Source: Alloacidobacterium sp035547425
GTDB lineage: Bacteria; Acidobacteriota; Terriglobia; Terriglobales; Acidobacteriaceae
Direction of reading: 5' to 3'
Length of the DNA: 64,000 nucleotides
Assembly: GCA_035547425.1 (NCBI GenBank)
Contig: DASZUU010000043.1
Span: forward strand, 1-64,000
The notes beneath the pieces are model-generated. The model saw nothing but the letters and a program-made list of their open reading frames with translations. It ran no database searches and was not told where the DNA came from. A program made the translations under genes and the position numbers. Every line of letters starts with the position of its first letter. Positions within the stretch are counted from its first letter, which is position 1. This document shows positions 44,187 through 53,056 of this stretch, in pieces.

Positions 44187-44247
44187 GGCCCCTCCCTCCC
44201 TCTCCTTCTCTCTCTTCAGCTTCCGGATTTTCGTTGAAGATATTTCA

Positions 44248-44287
44248 TTGACAGCATGCATAGATATCTATATAAAGACATCTATAT
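44248..44287 (+). promoter_or_regulatory. PadR promoter with overlapping operator palindrome
   Basis: TTGACA (44248-44253), a 17-base spacer and TATAAA (44271-44276) make a near-consensus sigma-70 promoter. The palindrome ATAGATATCTAT (44260-44271) lies in the spacer up to the -10 box, and a related half (ACATCTATATA) follows. PadR repressors often bind such A/T-rich palindromes, so autorepression is likely. The expected transcript start near 44283 is only about five bases before the ATG. Confidence 0.7.
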
Positions 44288-44617
44288 ATGGCTAAGACAG
44301 ATGCCCTACAAGGCTCACTCGATTTACTTGTGTTGAAGATTTTGTCGCGGCGACCACGGCTTCATGGCTATGCCATCATGACGGCCATCGCAAGCATGTC
44401 CGACGAAGTACTGCGCGCCGAGGAAGGCTCGCTTTATCCGGCACTGCATCGGATGGAGGAAGCAGGCTGGATTCGCGCCGAGTGGATCAAGAAAGACACG
44501 GGCCGGCGCGCCCGCGTTTACGAGCTAACCGTAGCAGGCAAAAAACAATTGGGCATCGAAGAATCGCGCTGGCAGTCGGTCAGCCTGGCAATCAATCGGG
44601 TTCTTCGGGAGGCATGA
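44288..44617 (+). CDS. PadR-family transcriptional regulator
   Basis: The 109-residue product starts MAKTDALQGSLDLLVLKILS and has RLHGYAIMTAIA, EGSLYPALHRMEEAGWI and RRARVYELTVAGKKQL, the winged-helix pattern of PadR. The C-terminal dimerisation helix is short. No Shine-Dalgarno sequence precedes the ATG and the promoter leaves almost no leader. It is followed one base later by a large permease gene, the common PadR-ADOP pair of acidobacteria. It probably represses both genes until an antimicrobial or phenolic ligand is bound. Confidence 0.95.
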   Translation: MAKTDALQGSLDLLVLKILSRRPRLHGYAIMTAIASMSDEVLRAEEGSLYPALHRMEEAGWIRAEWIKKDTGRRARVYELTVAGKKQLGIEESRWQSVSLAINRVLREA

Positions 44618-44618
44618 G

Positions 44619-47276
44619 ATGTCTTTGTGGTCGCGTATCTCAAATTCCATGCGTGGCGAACACTTGAACAGCGAGATCGATGAAGAGATACAGTCACACA
44701 TTGAAGAGGCGATTGCAGCAGGACGTGATCCGGAGGAAGCGCGCCGCGCACTCGGTTCTGGACTGCAGGCCCGCGAAGCGAGCCACAGCATTCGTGTTGT
44801 CGGCTGGCTGGAGTCGATTTTCGCCGATGTAAAGTTTGGCTGGAGACAGCTCTGCCGCAACAAGATTACGTCTGCGGCGGCTGTGCTTTCTCTTGCCCTC
44901 GGTATCGGCTCCTGCGTTGCTGCCTTCCGTCTTATCGATGCCCTGCTCTGGCGTCCGCTGCCCATCTCCGGTTCCAGCAGGCTCTATGTCCTCTCCCGCA
45001 AGATGATTGGCTTGTACGGCAAGCCTATCGAGGACGGTTACTGGGCCACGCCGGATTTCAAGCTTATGCGCGATGCGGTTAAGGGCCAGGCGGACCTTAT
45101 CGCTATCAGTGAAGCCGAGCGTACGGATATCACCTGGACTACAGACGACGATATGGAGAAGGCACATGTCGTGTATGTTTCCGGCAACATGTTCCCACTC
45201 TTCGGACTTGAGCCTGCGCTCGGTCGGCTGCTTTCTCCTGCCGATGATCGCGGGCCGGGTACTGGCCCTTATGCGGTACTCTCATGGGATTACTGGAATC
45301 ACCGGTTTGGGCGCGACCCCCGCGTTCTGGGCCGCTCGCTCCATATTGGCGCACAGACCTTTGAAATTATCGGAGTTGGCCCTCGCGATTTTACCGGAAC
45401 CGAAAAGGGAACGGTTACAGACATATTTCTACCTCTCAGAATGAACAGCCTCGCCACTGAGGACAAAACGGACTGGCATCGCATTTTTCTCATGTTGAAA
45501 CCCGGAGTCAATCCGGCCACAGCGCTGGAGCCGATCCGGCAGCACCTTTCCGCCATCAATCGCGCTTTCGGAAGCGCATGTTCTACCTGTTATCGCGGCG
45601 CAACCAAGGCGTCTATTGACCGCTTTCTCAACCAGACGCTCGTAGTCAATCCGGGTGGCGTCGGCATTTCCGATCTACAGAAGGATTATCGCCGTTTTCT
45701 CGGCATTCTGGGCATGATGGTCGTTCTTGTCCTCATCATTGCCTGCGTCAATGTCGCCAATATGATGACCGCGCAGGCTGCTGCCCGAGCTCAGGAGATG
45801 GCTCTGAGAATCTCGATCGGCGCTGGACGTCGACGGCTCGTCCAGCTCATTCTTTGTCAGAGCTCGCTGCTTGCGCTTCTGGCTTCTGCTCTGGGTGCAT
45901 TGTTTGCGGCATGGGCAGCGCCCTTTGTGCTCAGCCTCATCAATCCACCGGACGATCCTGCGCGCCTTGCCCTGCCCGCAGACTGGCGTGTGTTTCTCTT
46001 CGGCTTGGCGCTCATTGTTTTTGTGGTTCTCCTGCTTGGTTTGCTTCCTGCTCTTCGCGCCTCCGCGGTCAGGCCTGTTGCCGCGCTTAAAGGTGGCGAA
46101 GACCCGCACTTGCCGCGCCGTATTATGCGTGGCGCCCTCGCTCTTCAGGTTGCTTTCTGCTTCCTTGTTCTCTTTCTGTCTTCACTTTTTGTTACATCTT
46201 TCCGGCGTCTGCAGAACCGCCCCCTCGGCTTTTCTACCGATCGTCTGCTCCTGCTTGAAACCGTGGGCGGCAAAGGCCAGCTCCCCGTTGTCTGGAATCA
46301 GACTGCCGAAGCGCTCCGTGCCGTGCCGGGCGTCGAGTCGGTCGCCATCTCAGGCTGGCCTCTTCTTGGACGCATTAAAATTAACACTGACATCTCCATC
46401 AACGGCGCGCCGCCGAGCCCGACTCCTGCCTTTTTCCTGAACGTTTCTCCGGGCTGGCTCTCGACCATGAAGATTCCTTTGCTTTCCGGTCGTGATTTTG
46501 GCCCGGAAGATACCTCCCCGGGAGCTGCCATTGTCAACGAAACCTTCGCCAAGACTTTTTTCCCGGGTCAGGACCCGATTGGACGCACCTTTGAGCGCGG
46601 CGCCAACCAGCCAGTCAACCTGATTGTCGGCGTCACGCCGGACATTCCTGATCACGACCTGCGCGAACCCAACCGCGCTGTTTTCTACGTCCCCTTCAAC
46701 GCAATTGACGACAAATTTGCACCGCGCACTCTGGGCTTTGCCACTTTCGTCATTCACACAGACATCCAGAACCCGCTCGCCCTCGCCAATTCTCTCCGTC
46801 AGCTCATTGCACGGCGGCACAATGGTCTTCGCGTTTCGAACGCCACTACACAGCTCGATCTGGTCCGCGACCAGACAATACGCGAGCGCCTGATCGCCAT
46901 GCTGGCCGCCTTTTTTGCTGTGGTTGCGCTGCTGCTGGCGGGCATTGGACTCTTCGCTGTTCTTAACTACTCCGTCGTCCAACGCCACCGGGAGATTGGT
47001 ATCCGCATGGCGATGGGCTCGCCTCGTGTTGGCATTGTGCGCCTCGTCACGCTCGATGTTTTCCTGACAATCGCGCTGGGAGGGTGTGCCGGCCTGGCGC
47101 TGGGATTCGGCGCGGCACGCTATGTAGCATCGCTTTTTTACCAGGTTAAAGCCACTGATGCGGACATGATCGCTTTGCCGACGTGCGCCATCCTGCTTAC
47201 TGCGCTTATCGCTACATTCCCTGCGGTGCTTCGCGCGTTACGCACAGACCCGACGGAGATACTGCGCGCGGAGTGA
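44619..47276 (+). CDS. ADOP-type duplicated ABC permease (MacB/FtsX-like)
   Basis: The 885-residue product begins with a short helical domain (NSEIDEEIQSHIEEAIAAGR) typical of acidobacterial duplicated orphan permeases. Two MacB-like halves follow, each with a periplasmic core and FtsX-type helices (FLGILGMMVVLVLIIACVNV; then MLAAFFAVVALLLAGIGLFA). The conserved RREIGIRMA-like stretch is present as RHREIGIRMAMGS. No ATP-binding gene lies nearby, as the family name implies. It may export peptides or lipids, or act in a mechanotransmission complex with a distant ATPase. It is co-transcribed with padR. Confidence 0.9.
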   Translation: MSLWSRISNSMRGEHLNSEIDEEIQSHIEEAIAAGRDPEEARRALGSGLQAREASHSIRVVGWLESIFADVKFGWRQLCRNKITSAAAVLSLALGIGSCVAAFRLIDALLWRPLPISGSSRLYVLSRKMIGLYGKPIEDGYWATPDFKLMRDAVKGQADLIAISEAERTDITWTTDDDMEKAHVVYVSGNMFPLFGLEPALGRLLSPADDRGPGTGPYAVLSWDYWNHRFGRDPRVLGRSLHIGAQTFEIIGVGPRDFTGTEKGTVTDIFLPLRMNSLATEDKTDWHRIFLMLKPGVNPATALEPIRQHLSAINRAFGSACSTCYRGATKASIDRFLNQTLVVNPGGVGISDLQKDYRRFLGILGMMVVLVLIIACVNVANMMTAQAAARAQEMALRISIGAGRRRLVQLILCQSSLLALLASALGALFAAWAAPFVLSLINPPDDPARLALPADWRVFLFGLALIVFVVLLLGLLPALRASAVRPVAALKGGEDPHLPRRIMRGALALQVAFCFLVLFLSSLFVTSFRRLQNRPLGFSTDRLLLLETVGGKGQLPVVWNQTAEALRAVPGVESVAISGWPLLGRIKINTDISINGAPPSPTPAFFLNVSPGWLSTMKIPLLSGRDFGPEDTSPGAAIVNETFAKTFFPGQDPIGRTFERGANQPVNLIVGVTPDIPDHDLREPNRAVFYVPFNAIDDKFAPRTLGFATFVIHTDIQNPLALANSLRQLIARRHNGLRVSNATTQLDLVRDQTIRERLIAMLAAFFAVVALLLAGIGLFAVLNYSVVQRHREIGIRMAMGSPRVGIVRLVTLDVFLTIALGGCAGLALGFGAARYVASLFYQVKATDADMIALPTCAILLTALIATFPAVLRALRTDPTEILRAE

Positions 47277-47488
47277 GGCATAGATTTTTCGTTTACCCAA
47301 TATTTCTTCGATCAAGCAGAATAAATACCCTTGTTCTGTTGCAATATAGCTTTTTTGAAATGCATTTCACCCATTCGTTCATTCTGCACGCTGCCTGAAC
47401 ACGGTACTGTTTAAGATACAATTGCGGCCACAGTTGGCGCTGGGGTAGCGACCTGCTGTCGGATCGCGTATCAATAACAGGGAGAAGA
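47277..47488. other. Intergenic gap with a perfect palindrome
   Basis: The 212-base gap holds TGAAATGCATTTCA (47356-47369), a perfect 14-base palindrome, about 120 bases before the dehydrogenase start. Otherwise no gene, terminator or clear promoter was seen. It could be an operator for the sugar-dehydrogenase gene. Confidence 0.4.
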
Positions 47489-49057
47489 ATGATGAAGCAC
47501 CTAGCGATCGCGGGGCTGTTCCTGGCCATTGTTTCAAGCAGCGTATCAGCGCAGGTTAACGCGGGTGAGCAGCCGTCTGACCCGAACCTGCCCTTCCATA
47601 TGACCCAGATCACGACGCTGCGTCTGCCATGGAGGATTGCCTTCCTGCCCGATGGACGGATGCTCATTACCGAGAAGGTTGGCGGCCTGTGGCTGGTTAC
47701 CCAGCAGGGAGAGAAAACGCCGGTTGCCAATATTCCGGAGGTTTACTGGAAGGGCCAGGATGGGATGCTGGGCGTCTATCTTTCGCCGCACTATGCCAAG
47801 GATCACAATATCTACCTGACCTATTCCGAACCGGGTGATGGCGGTTCTAGCCTTGCACTGGCACGGGCACAATTGAAGCTTGGTAACGGGACAGCGAGCC
47901 TGGAGGGGCTTCGGGTCATCTGGCGAGACGGCGAGAGAGGCGACGGCGGACAGGTTGGTGCGGCGGTTGCGTTTTCTCCGGACGGCAAGTATCTCTTCCT
48001 CAGCTCCGGGGACAGGCAGCGCTTTACGCCTGCCCAGGATCCGAACCAGCCGCTGGGCAAAATTCTGCGCCTGACGCTCGATGGCAAGCCTGCGCCGGGG
48101 AACCCCATGGCAGGTAAAATCGGCGCTCCTACTGTGCCGGTGATCGACCCGCCTTCGGACACGGAGAAGGCCAAGACGGCTCCGGTGGTGCGGACGTATA
48201 CCTTTCCCGGGCCAAACCTGACACCGGCCGAAACCTGGAGCACGGGACACCGCACCCCATATGGCTTGGCTTTTGCGCCGGATGGGCGGCTGTGGGAGGT
48301 GGAACATGGTCCCCGCGGCGGCGATGAGCTGAACCTGATCGAGCCTGGAAAAAATTATGGGTGGCCGCTGGTTTCCTACGGGCACAACTACAACGGCGTT
48401 CCTATTCCCAGTCCGGATACGCGGCCTGACCTGACCAAGCCTGTGATCTATTGGGTTCCGGTGATTGCGCCGGGTAATCTCATGTTCTACAAAGGCGCCA
48501 TGTTCCCGCAGTGGAACGGGTCGGCTTTTGTCAGCGGCCTGGCAACAAAGGCGCTGGTTCGCATTACCTTCGACGGCAAAGGAGGCGCGCAGGCGGTGGA
48601 TCGCTGGGACGTGGGACACAGAGTTCGCGACGTGGAGGTCGCTCCTGATGGAGCCTTGTGGATGATCGAGGATGCGAATCCGGGTGGTCTTTTCCGCCTG
48701 ACGCCGTTGGGCATGGCGGTTGCGGCTCCTGCGGCACAGGCGGCAGCGCCGGTTGCGACTCCGAGCGGAACCGCAGCGCAGAATGCTTCTGATCCCGAAC
48801 ATGTGAAAAGCATTATTGCGAACAATAATTGTCTTGCATGCCATCATATTGGCCGGGAAGGCGGAGACATTGGGCCATCGTTGAATGGAGTGGGAACTCG
48901 GCGCACGCCTGAGCAGATACAAGCGGCGATTCTCAATCCGCCGAAAACAACCAGCGCGGGTACGCCCAATCCCATGCCTTCGTATGACAAAAAGATATCG
49001 GATGAAGACTTAAAGAGCCTGGTGCATTACCTCAGCGCTCTTCCTCTTCAACCGTAA
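47489..49057 (+). CDS. PQQ-dependent sugar (sorbosone/aldose) dehydrogenase fused to cytochrome c
   Basis: The 522-residue product starts with a signal peptide (LAIAGLFLAIVSSSVSAQ), then a six-bladed propeller of the soluble glucose/sorbosone dehydrogenase type: PWRIAFLPDGRMLITEKVG, GLWLV, KDHNIYLTYSEP, GHRTPYGLAFAPDGRLWEVE and GPRGGDELNLI. After an Ala/Pro-rich linker (about residues 410-430) comes a small cytochrome c domain with the heme site CLACH and a distal Met in MPSYDKKISDEDLK. Electrons from sugar oxidation would pass directly to the heme, then to the respiratory chain. ATGs at 47489 and 47492 are equivalent. Confidence 0.9.
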   Translation: MMKHLAIAGLFLAIVSSSVSAQVNAGEQPSDPNLPFHMTQITTLRLPWRIAFLPDGRMLITEKVGGLWLVTQQGEKTPVANIPEVYWKGQDGMLGVYLSPHYAKDHNIYLTYSEPGDGGSSLALARAQLKLGNGTASLEGLRVIWRDGERGDGGQVGAAVAFSPDGKYLFLSSGDRQRFTPAQDPNQPLGKILRLTLDGKPAPGNPMAGKIGAPTVPVIDPPSDTEKAKTAPVVRTYTFPGPNLTPAETWSTGHRTPYGLAFAPDGRLWEVEHGPRGGDELNLIEPGKNYGWPLVSYGHNYNGVPIPSPDTRPDLTKPVIYWVPVIAPGNLMFYKGAMFPQWNGSAFVSGLATKALVRITFDGKGGAQAVDRWDVGHRVRDVEVAPDGALWMIEDANPGGLFRLTPLGMAVAAPAAQAAAPVATPSGTAAQNASDPEHVKSIIANNNCLACHHIGREGGDIGPSLNGVGTRRTPEQIQAAILNPPKTTSAGTPNPMPSYDKKISDEDLKSLVHYLSALPLQP

Positions 49058-49072
49058 GGCCGCGTTGCAACG

Positions 49073-49105
49073 AATCACCGAGCATCTGATGGATGCTCGG
49101 TGATT
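49073..49105 (+). terminator. Terminator of the sugar dehydrogenase gene
   Basis: AATCACCGAGCATC (49073-49086) and GATGCTCGGTGATT (49092-49105) form a perfect 14-base-pair stem with a five-base loop, followed by CATGTTTTA. It begins 16 bases past the stop. Confidence 0.8.
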
Positions 49106-49174
49106 CATGTTTTATGCTCGCTTTTGCTCAAACAAAACACGGGCAACTTATACACTTGCTGCTGAGGGTGGAGA

Positions 49175-49648
49175 ATGAATCGACGCAAACTTCTAGCTTC
49201 TGTCACTGCATTGGCGGGAACAGCTCTGGTATCTGAGGCGATGGCGCAATCCGGGCAACGAATCACGCATGTGGATACAAAGACTACAGGTCCCTTGCTG
49301 CATAGCGGTGTGGTGAAAGAGGAGAGCCTTCAATCTGAAGGGGCTGCTCCAGGCGCGAAAGCTTACGTGCACTTTAATGGGCCCACAGAGCAGCTTGAGG
49401 CGCTTGCCTGTGGTCTGGTGACGCTTGAGCCTGGAGCGCAACCGCATCCGCCGCATCAGCATGTCGAGGAAGAGATTATGATTGTAGGTGAAGGGACAGG
49501 GGAGTTCTCTGTCAACGGTGTCGCCACGCAGGTCAAAGCCGGAGACATGGTGTTTGCCGAATCCAATGTGCTGCACGGTGTTCGGAATACCGGGTCGGAG
49601 CGCATGGTTTTTTACTTTGTCAAAATGATGGGGAAGAAATCCGCCTGA
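49175..49648 (+). CDS. Exported cupin-domain protein (Tat-type signal)
   Basis: The 157-residue product begins MNRRKLLASVTALAGTALVS, a twin-arginine-like leader. The cupin fold follows: QPHPPHQHVEEEIMIVGEGT carries the His-x-His and Glu metal ligands, and GDMVFAESNVLHGVRNTG the second cupin motif with its His. It probably binds a metal and a small ligand in the periplasm. The start has GGTGGAG just before it. It is a single gene between two terminators. The reaction, if any, cannot be told. Confidence 0.85.
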   Translation: MNRRKLLASVTALAGTALVSEAMAQSGQRITHVDTKTTGPLLHSGVVKEESLQSEGAAPGAKAYVHFNGPTEQLEALACGLVTLEPGAQPHPPHQHVEEEIMIVGEGTGEFSVNGVATQVKAGDMVFAESNVLHGVRNTGSERMVFYFVKMMGKKSA

Positions 49649-49687
49649 TTTGCCGCACCTGATTTTTAGGTGTCCGTAGAAAAAATA

Positions 49688-49732
49688 GGGGAGGAAGTAT
49701 CTCAGTCAGGATCGCTGAGATGCTTCCTCCCC
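49688..49732 (-). terminator. Strong terminator of the RND efflux operon
   Basis: The arms at 49688-49705 and 49715-49732 pair over 18 bases (one G-T pair) round a nine-base loop. On the minus strand the stem runs into TATTTTTTC. It lies 38 bases past the pump gene stop; the plus-strand cupin gene may also use it. Confidence 0.88.
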
Positions 49733-49769
49733 TTCGGTTGCTCAGGGTCGTCAGGACGACGATGATTGG

Positions 49770-52700
49770 TTAGCTGGAGAGTGCTGCTCCTTCTTCTACT
49801 TCGAGGCAATCTTCCGCCTTCTTGCGCGTTCTCTTGAACTTGCTGAGAAGGGTGCTCAGAATGACATACAGTACCGGGATAAAGATGAGGTTCAGCACGG
49901 TGGAGACTAACATGCCGCCGACGATGGCAGTACCGACGGAATTTCGTCCCTTTGCGCCGGCGCCGGTTGCAAAGTAGAGCGGCAGCACGCCGAGGATGAA
50001 GGCGATTGAGGTCATCAGAATCGGGCGCAAGCGGAGCTCGGCTGCTTCGATTGCCGCCTCGACGATCGATCGACCGTGTTCTCGCAACTGCTCGGCAAAC
50101 TCGACGATCAGAATTGCGTTCTTTGCCGCGAGTCCGATGAGCATGACCAGACCGATCTGTACGTACACGTCGTTCGACAACCCTCGCCATGAAATCAGTT
50201 CTAATGCGCCAAGAACGGCCATCGGCACTGAGAGCAGAATGATGAAGGGAAGCGCGAAGCTTTCATACTGGGCTGCCAGCGTGAGGTAAACGACGATGAT
50301 GCCCAGGCTGAAGATGATGACTGCTTTGCCGCGCGATTCGACTTCTTCAAGAGCCAGACCGCTCCAGGTATAGGTCATACCCTGCAACATGTTCTGCTTC
50401 GCCAACTGCTCCATGGCTTCGAGGCCCTGGCTCGAACTGTAGCCGGGAGCCGCGGCGCCATCGATTTCGGCGGAGCGGAAGAGGTTGAAGTGGTAAATCA
50501 CCTGCGGGCCGGCAGTGTCGCTGATGCGGACAACGTTATCGAGCGGAACCATTCCACCGTTGCCGGCGCGCACGTAATATTGACGCAGATCGCTGGCCTT
50601 CATACGGAAGGGCTGGTCGGCCTGAATGTAGACACGATAGGAACGGTTGTTGAAGTCGAAATCGTTGATGTACTCCGAACCCATGTAGACGCCGAGAGCG
50701 TTCGTAATTTCGCTGATCGGGACGCCCACGGCCTTCGCCTTTTCTCGATCGATGGTGATGAGCAGTTGTGGATCATTCGCCGTGTAGCTGGTGAAGAGGC
50801 CGGTAAGGTCCTTACGCTGACGGCTGGCGGCAACAATCTTGTGTGCCACCTGATCCAGATCCTGCAGCGTGTTACGGCCAAGGTCCTGCAGTTGGAATTG
50901 GAATCCACCGAAGCTGCCGATGCCTTGCACGGCAGGCGGTTCGAACATGGCGATGATGCCACCGGGAACCTGGAAGAGCTTCGGCGCCAGGCGGGCTACG
51001 ATGTCGGATGCACTGTGTCCCTTGCCGCGACGTTCATCGATAGGCTTGAGCGGAACGAAGATCAGTCCATAGTTAGGAGCGCTGCCGCCGGAGAGACTGA
51101 AGCCTGGAACGGCAAATGTTCCAAAGACATCGTGATCTTTCAGGATGAGCTCTTCGGCGCGATGCGAAAGCTCAGTCGTGTAGTTGAGCGAAGCACCCGG
51201 AGGCGTCTGCACCACGCAGATAAGGTAGTTCTGATCTTCCTGCGGGATGAAGCCGGTGGGCACGTGCGTGTAGACGAATACGGTTGCTGCAAGTCCAGCA
51301 AAGAAGACCAGCAGCATCACATAGCGTAGTTTGAGAGCTATATGAATGATGCGAGCGTAAGTGCGCCCCAGCCAGGCAATGAAGGCCTCAATGCCATGCG
51401 CGAAGCCGGAGTAAGCTTTCGAGAGGAACTTGATGCGTGTCCAATCGAGCATCTTGTACTTTTCTTCTTCACCGCGAAGGAAGAGCGCTGCGAGTGCAGG
51501 AGAAAGCGTAAGAGCGTTGAACGCGGAGATGGCAATGGAGAACGCGATGGTAAGCGCGAACTGCTTATAAAGGATGCCGGTAGTGCCGGGGAAGAACGAT
51601 ACCGGCACGAATACTGAGATCAGCACTAGCGATGTAGCAATAACGGCGCTGGTGACTTCGGCCATAGCATCGGATGTGGCCTTGTGCGGGTCGCAATGCT
51701 CCAGCGAAATGTGCCGCTGCACGTTCTCGATAACGACGATGGCGTCGTCGACGACGAGGCCGGTGGCCAGCGTTATGCCGAAGAGCGTCAACGAGTTGAT
51801 GGAGAAGCCGAACATCTTGATGAAGGCGAAGGTGCCGATAAGAGAAACGGGAATCGTGATAGCGGGGATGACGGTAGCGCGCCAATCAAGCAGGAAGAGA
51901 AAGATGACCGCGATAACGATAACGATCGCTTCTTCCAGCGTGGAGACGACTTCCTTTACCGAATCGCCGATAACAGTGGTGGTATCGAAGGCGACGACAT
52001 ACTTAATACCTGGCGGGAAGGATTTTGAAAGATCCGCCAGAGCTGCTTTTGCAGCCTTATCGACATCAAGAGCATTGGCGTCTGAGAGTTGCTGCACGCC
52101 GATACCGATAGCTTCGTGCCCGCTGTATTCCAGGTTAGTATCGTAGGTTTCGGCGCCCAACTGGGCGTGGCCTACGTCTTTCAGCTGCACCAGCCCGTTT
52201 GGCGTGTTCTTGATGATGATCTGCTCAAATTCGCGGGGATCGCTAAGACGACCGATAACGCGAAGCGTAATCTGGAAGTTTTGGGTTGAAGGCGCCGGCG
52301 GACGGCCCAGCTGACCGGACGGAATTTCGACGTTCTGTTCCTGCAGGGCATTGATGACATCGGTTGCCGTCAGATTGCGCGCGGCCAGCTTGGAGGGATC
52401 GAGCCAGATGCGCATGGCATATTTGCGCTCGCCGAAAATGACAACGTCGCCGACGCCTTTAATACGCTTGAGCGGGTCTTTCACGTAAACGTCGAGATAG
52501 TTGGAGATGTACTGGTTCGAAAGGCTGCCATCAGGCGAGTAGAAACCGGCGGCAAAGACGAAGTTCGGGTTTGCTTTGGTGATGGTAATGCCGGTGTTCT
52601 TGATTTCCTGCGGCAAGCGGCCTTGCGCTGTAGCGACGCGGTTCTGCACGTCTACGGCAGCAATATTAAGGTCGTATCCAGTGTTGAAGGTGACATTGAT

Positions 52701-52967
52701 GTTGCTGGTGCCGTCATTGGAACTGGTCGAGGTCATATAGTGCATGCCTTCGACGCCGTTGATCTGCTGCTCCAATGGAATGGTGACTGCCGATTCGACG
52801 ACCTGGGCATTGGCACCGACGTAGTTGCTGGTGACGGTGACCTGCGGCGGAGCCAGGTCGGGGTAGAGCGAAATCGGAAGTGTAGGAATGACGGCTGCAC
52901 CTGCGAGAATGATCAGCAGCGCGCAAACCGTCGCGAATACTGGACGGTGAATGAAGAAATCTACCAC
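49770..52967 (-). CDS. RND efflux pump, HAE1 family inner-membrane transporter
   Basis: The 1065-residue product is AcrB/MexB-like. It opens MVDFFIHRPVFATVCALLII, and has NGVEGMHYMTSTSSNDG in the porter domain and the proton-relay acidic pair in GLVVDDAIVVIENV and the Lys in GLAAKNAILIVEFAEQ. Twelve membrane helices are laid out as two halves. It expels drugs, dyes or lipids with proton energy. The adaptor gene precedes it by 89 bases; an outer-membrane factor (TolC-like) is not in the window and must come from elsewhere. Confidence 0.96.
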   Translation of the reverse strand: MVDFFIHRPVFATVCALLIILAGAAVIPTLPISLYPDLAPPQVTVTSNYVGANAQVVESAVTIPLEQQINGVEGMHYMTSTSSNDGTSNINVTFNTGYDLNIAAVDVQNRVATAQGRLPQEIKNTGITITKANPNFVFAAGFYSPDGSLSNQYISNYLDVYVKDPLKRIKGVGDVVIFGERKYAMRIWLDPSKLAARNLTATDVINALQEQNVEIPSGQLGRPPAPSTQNFQITLRVIGRLSDPREFEQIIIKNTPNGLVQLKDVGHAQLGAETYDTNLEYSGHEAIGIGVQQLSDANALDVDKAAKAALADLSKSFPPGIKYVVAFDTTTVIGDSVKEVVSTLEEAIVIVIAVIFLFLLDWRATVIPAITIPVSLIGTFAFIKMFGFSINSLTLFGITLATGLVVDDAIVVIENVQRHISLEHCDPHKATSDAMAEVTSAVIATSLVLISVFVPVSFFPGTTGILYKQFALTIAFSIAISAFNALTLSPALAALFLRGEEEKYKMLDWTRIKFLSKAYSGFAHGIEAFIAWLGRTYARIIHIALKLRYVMLLVFFAGLAATVFVYTHVPTGFIPQEDQNYLICVVQTPPGASLNYTTELSHRAEELILKDHDVFGTFAVPGFSLSGGSAPNYGLIFVPLKPIDERRGKGHSASDIVARLAPKLFQVPGGIIAMFEPPAVQGIGSFGGFQFQLQDLGRNTLQDLDQVAHKIVAASRQRKDLTGLFTSYTANDPQLLITIDREKAKAVGVPISEITNALGVYMGSEYINDFDFNNRSYRVYIQADQPFRMKASDLRQYYVRAGNGGMVPLDNVVRISDTAGPQVIYHFNLFRSAEIDGAAAPGYSSSQGLEAMEQLAKQNMLQGMTYTWSGLALEEVESRGKAVIIFSLGIIVVYLTLAAQYESFALPFIILLSVPMAVLGALELISWRGLSNDVYVQIGLVMLIGLAAKNAILIVEFAEQLREHGRSIVEAAIEAAELRLRPILMTSIAFILGVLPLYFATGAGAKGRNSVGTAIVGGMLVSTVLNLIFIPVLYVILSTLLSKFKRTRKKAEDCLEVEEGAALSS

Positions 52968-53022
52968 GCGAAAGTCCTTTCGCTAACCGGGGCGGAAAGC
53001 ACCCAAAAACATATTCATCTTC

Positions 53023-53046
53023 CGCGGAGGGTTGCGCCCCTCCGCG
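53023..53046 (-). other. Hairpin between adaptor and pump genes
   Basis: CGCGGAGGG (53023-53031) and CCCTCCGCG (53038-53046) form a nine-base-pair stem in the 89-base gap between two co-directional genes. There is no T tract, so an mRNA-processing or stability role is more likely than termination. Confidence 0.5.
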
Positions 53047-53056
53047 CGAAAGCCGA

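Noticed and set aside
47546..48922. 458-codon minus-strand frame opposite the sugar dehydrogenase
   Set aside because: Antisense shadow; the plus strand has the signal peptide, propeller motifs and heme site.
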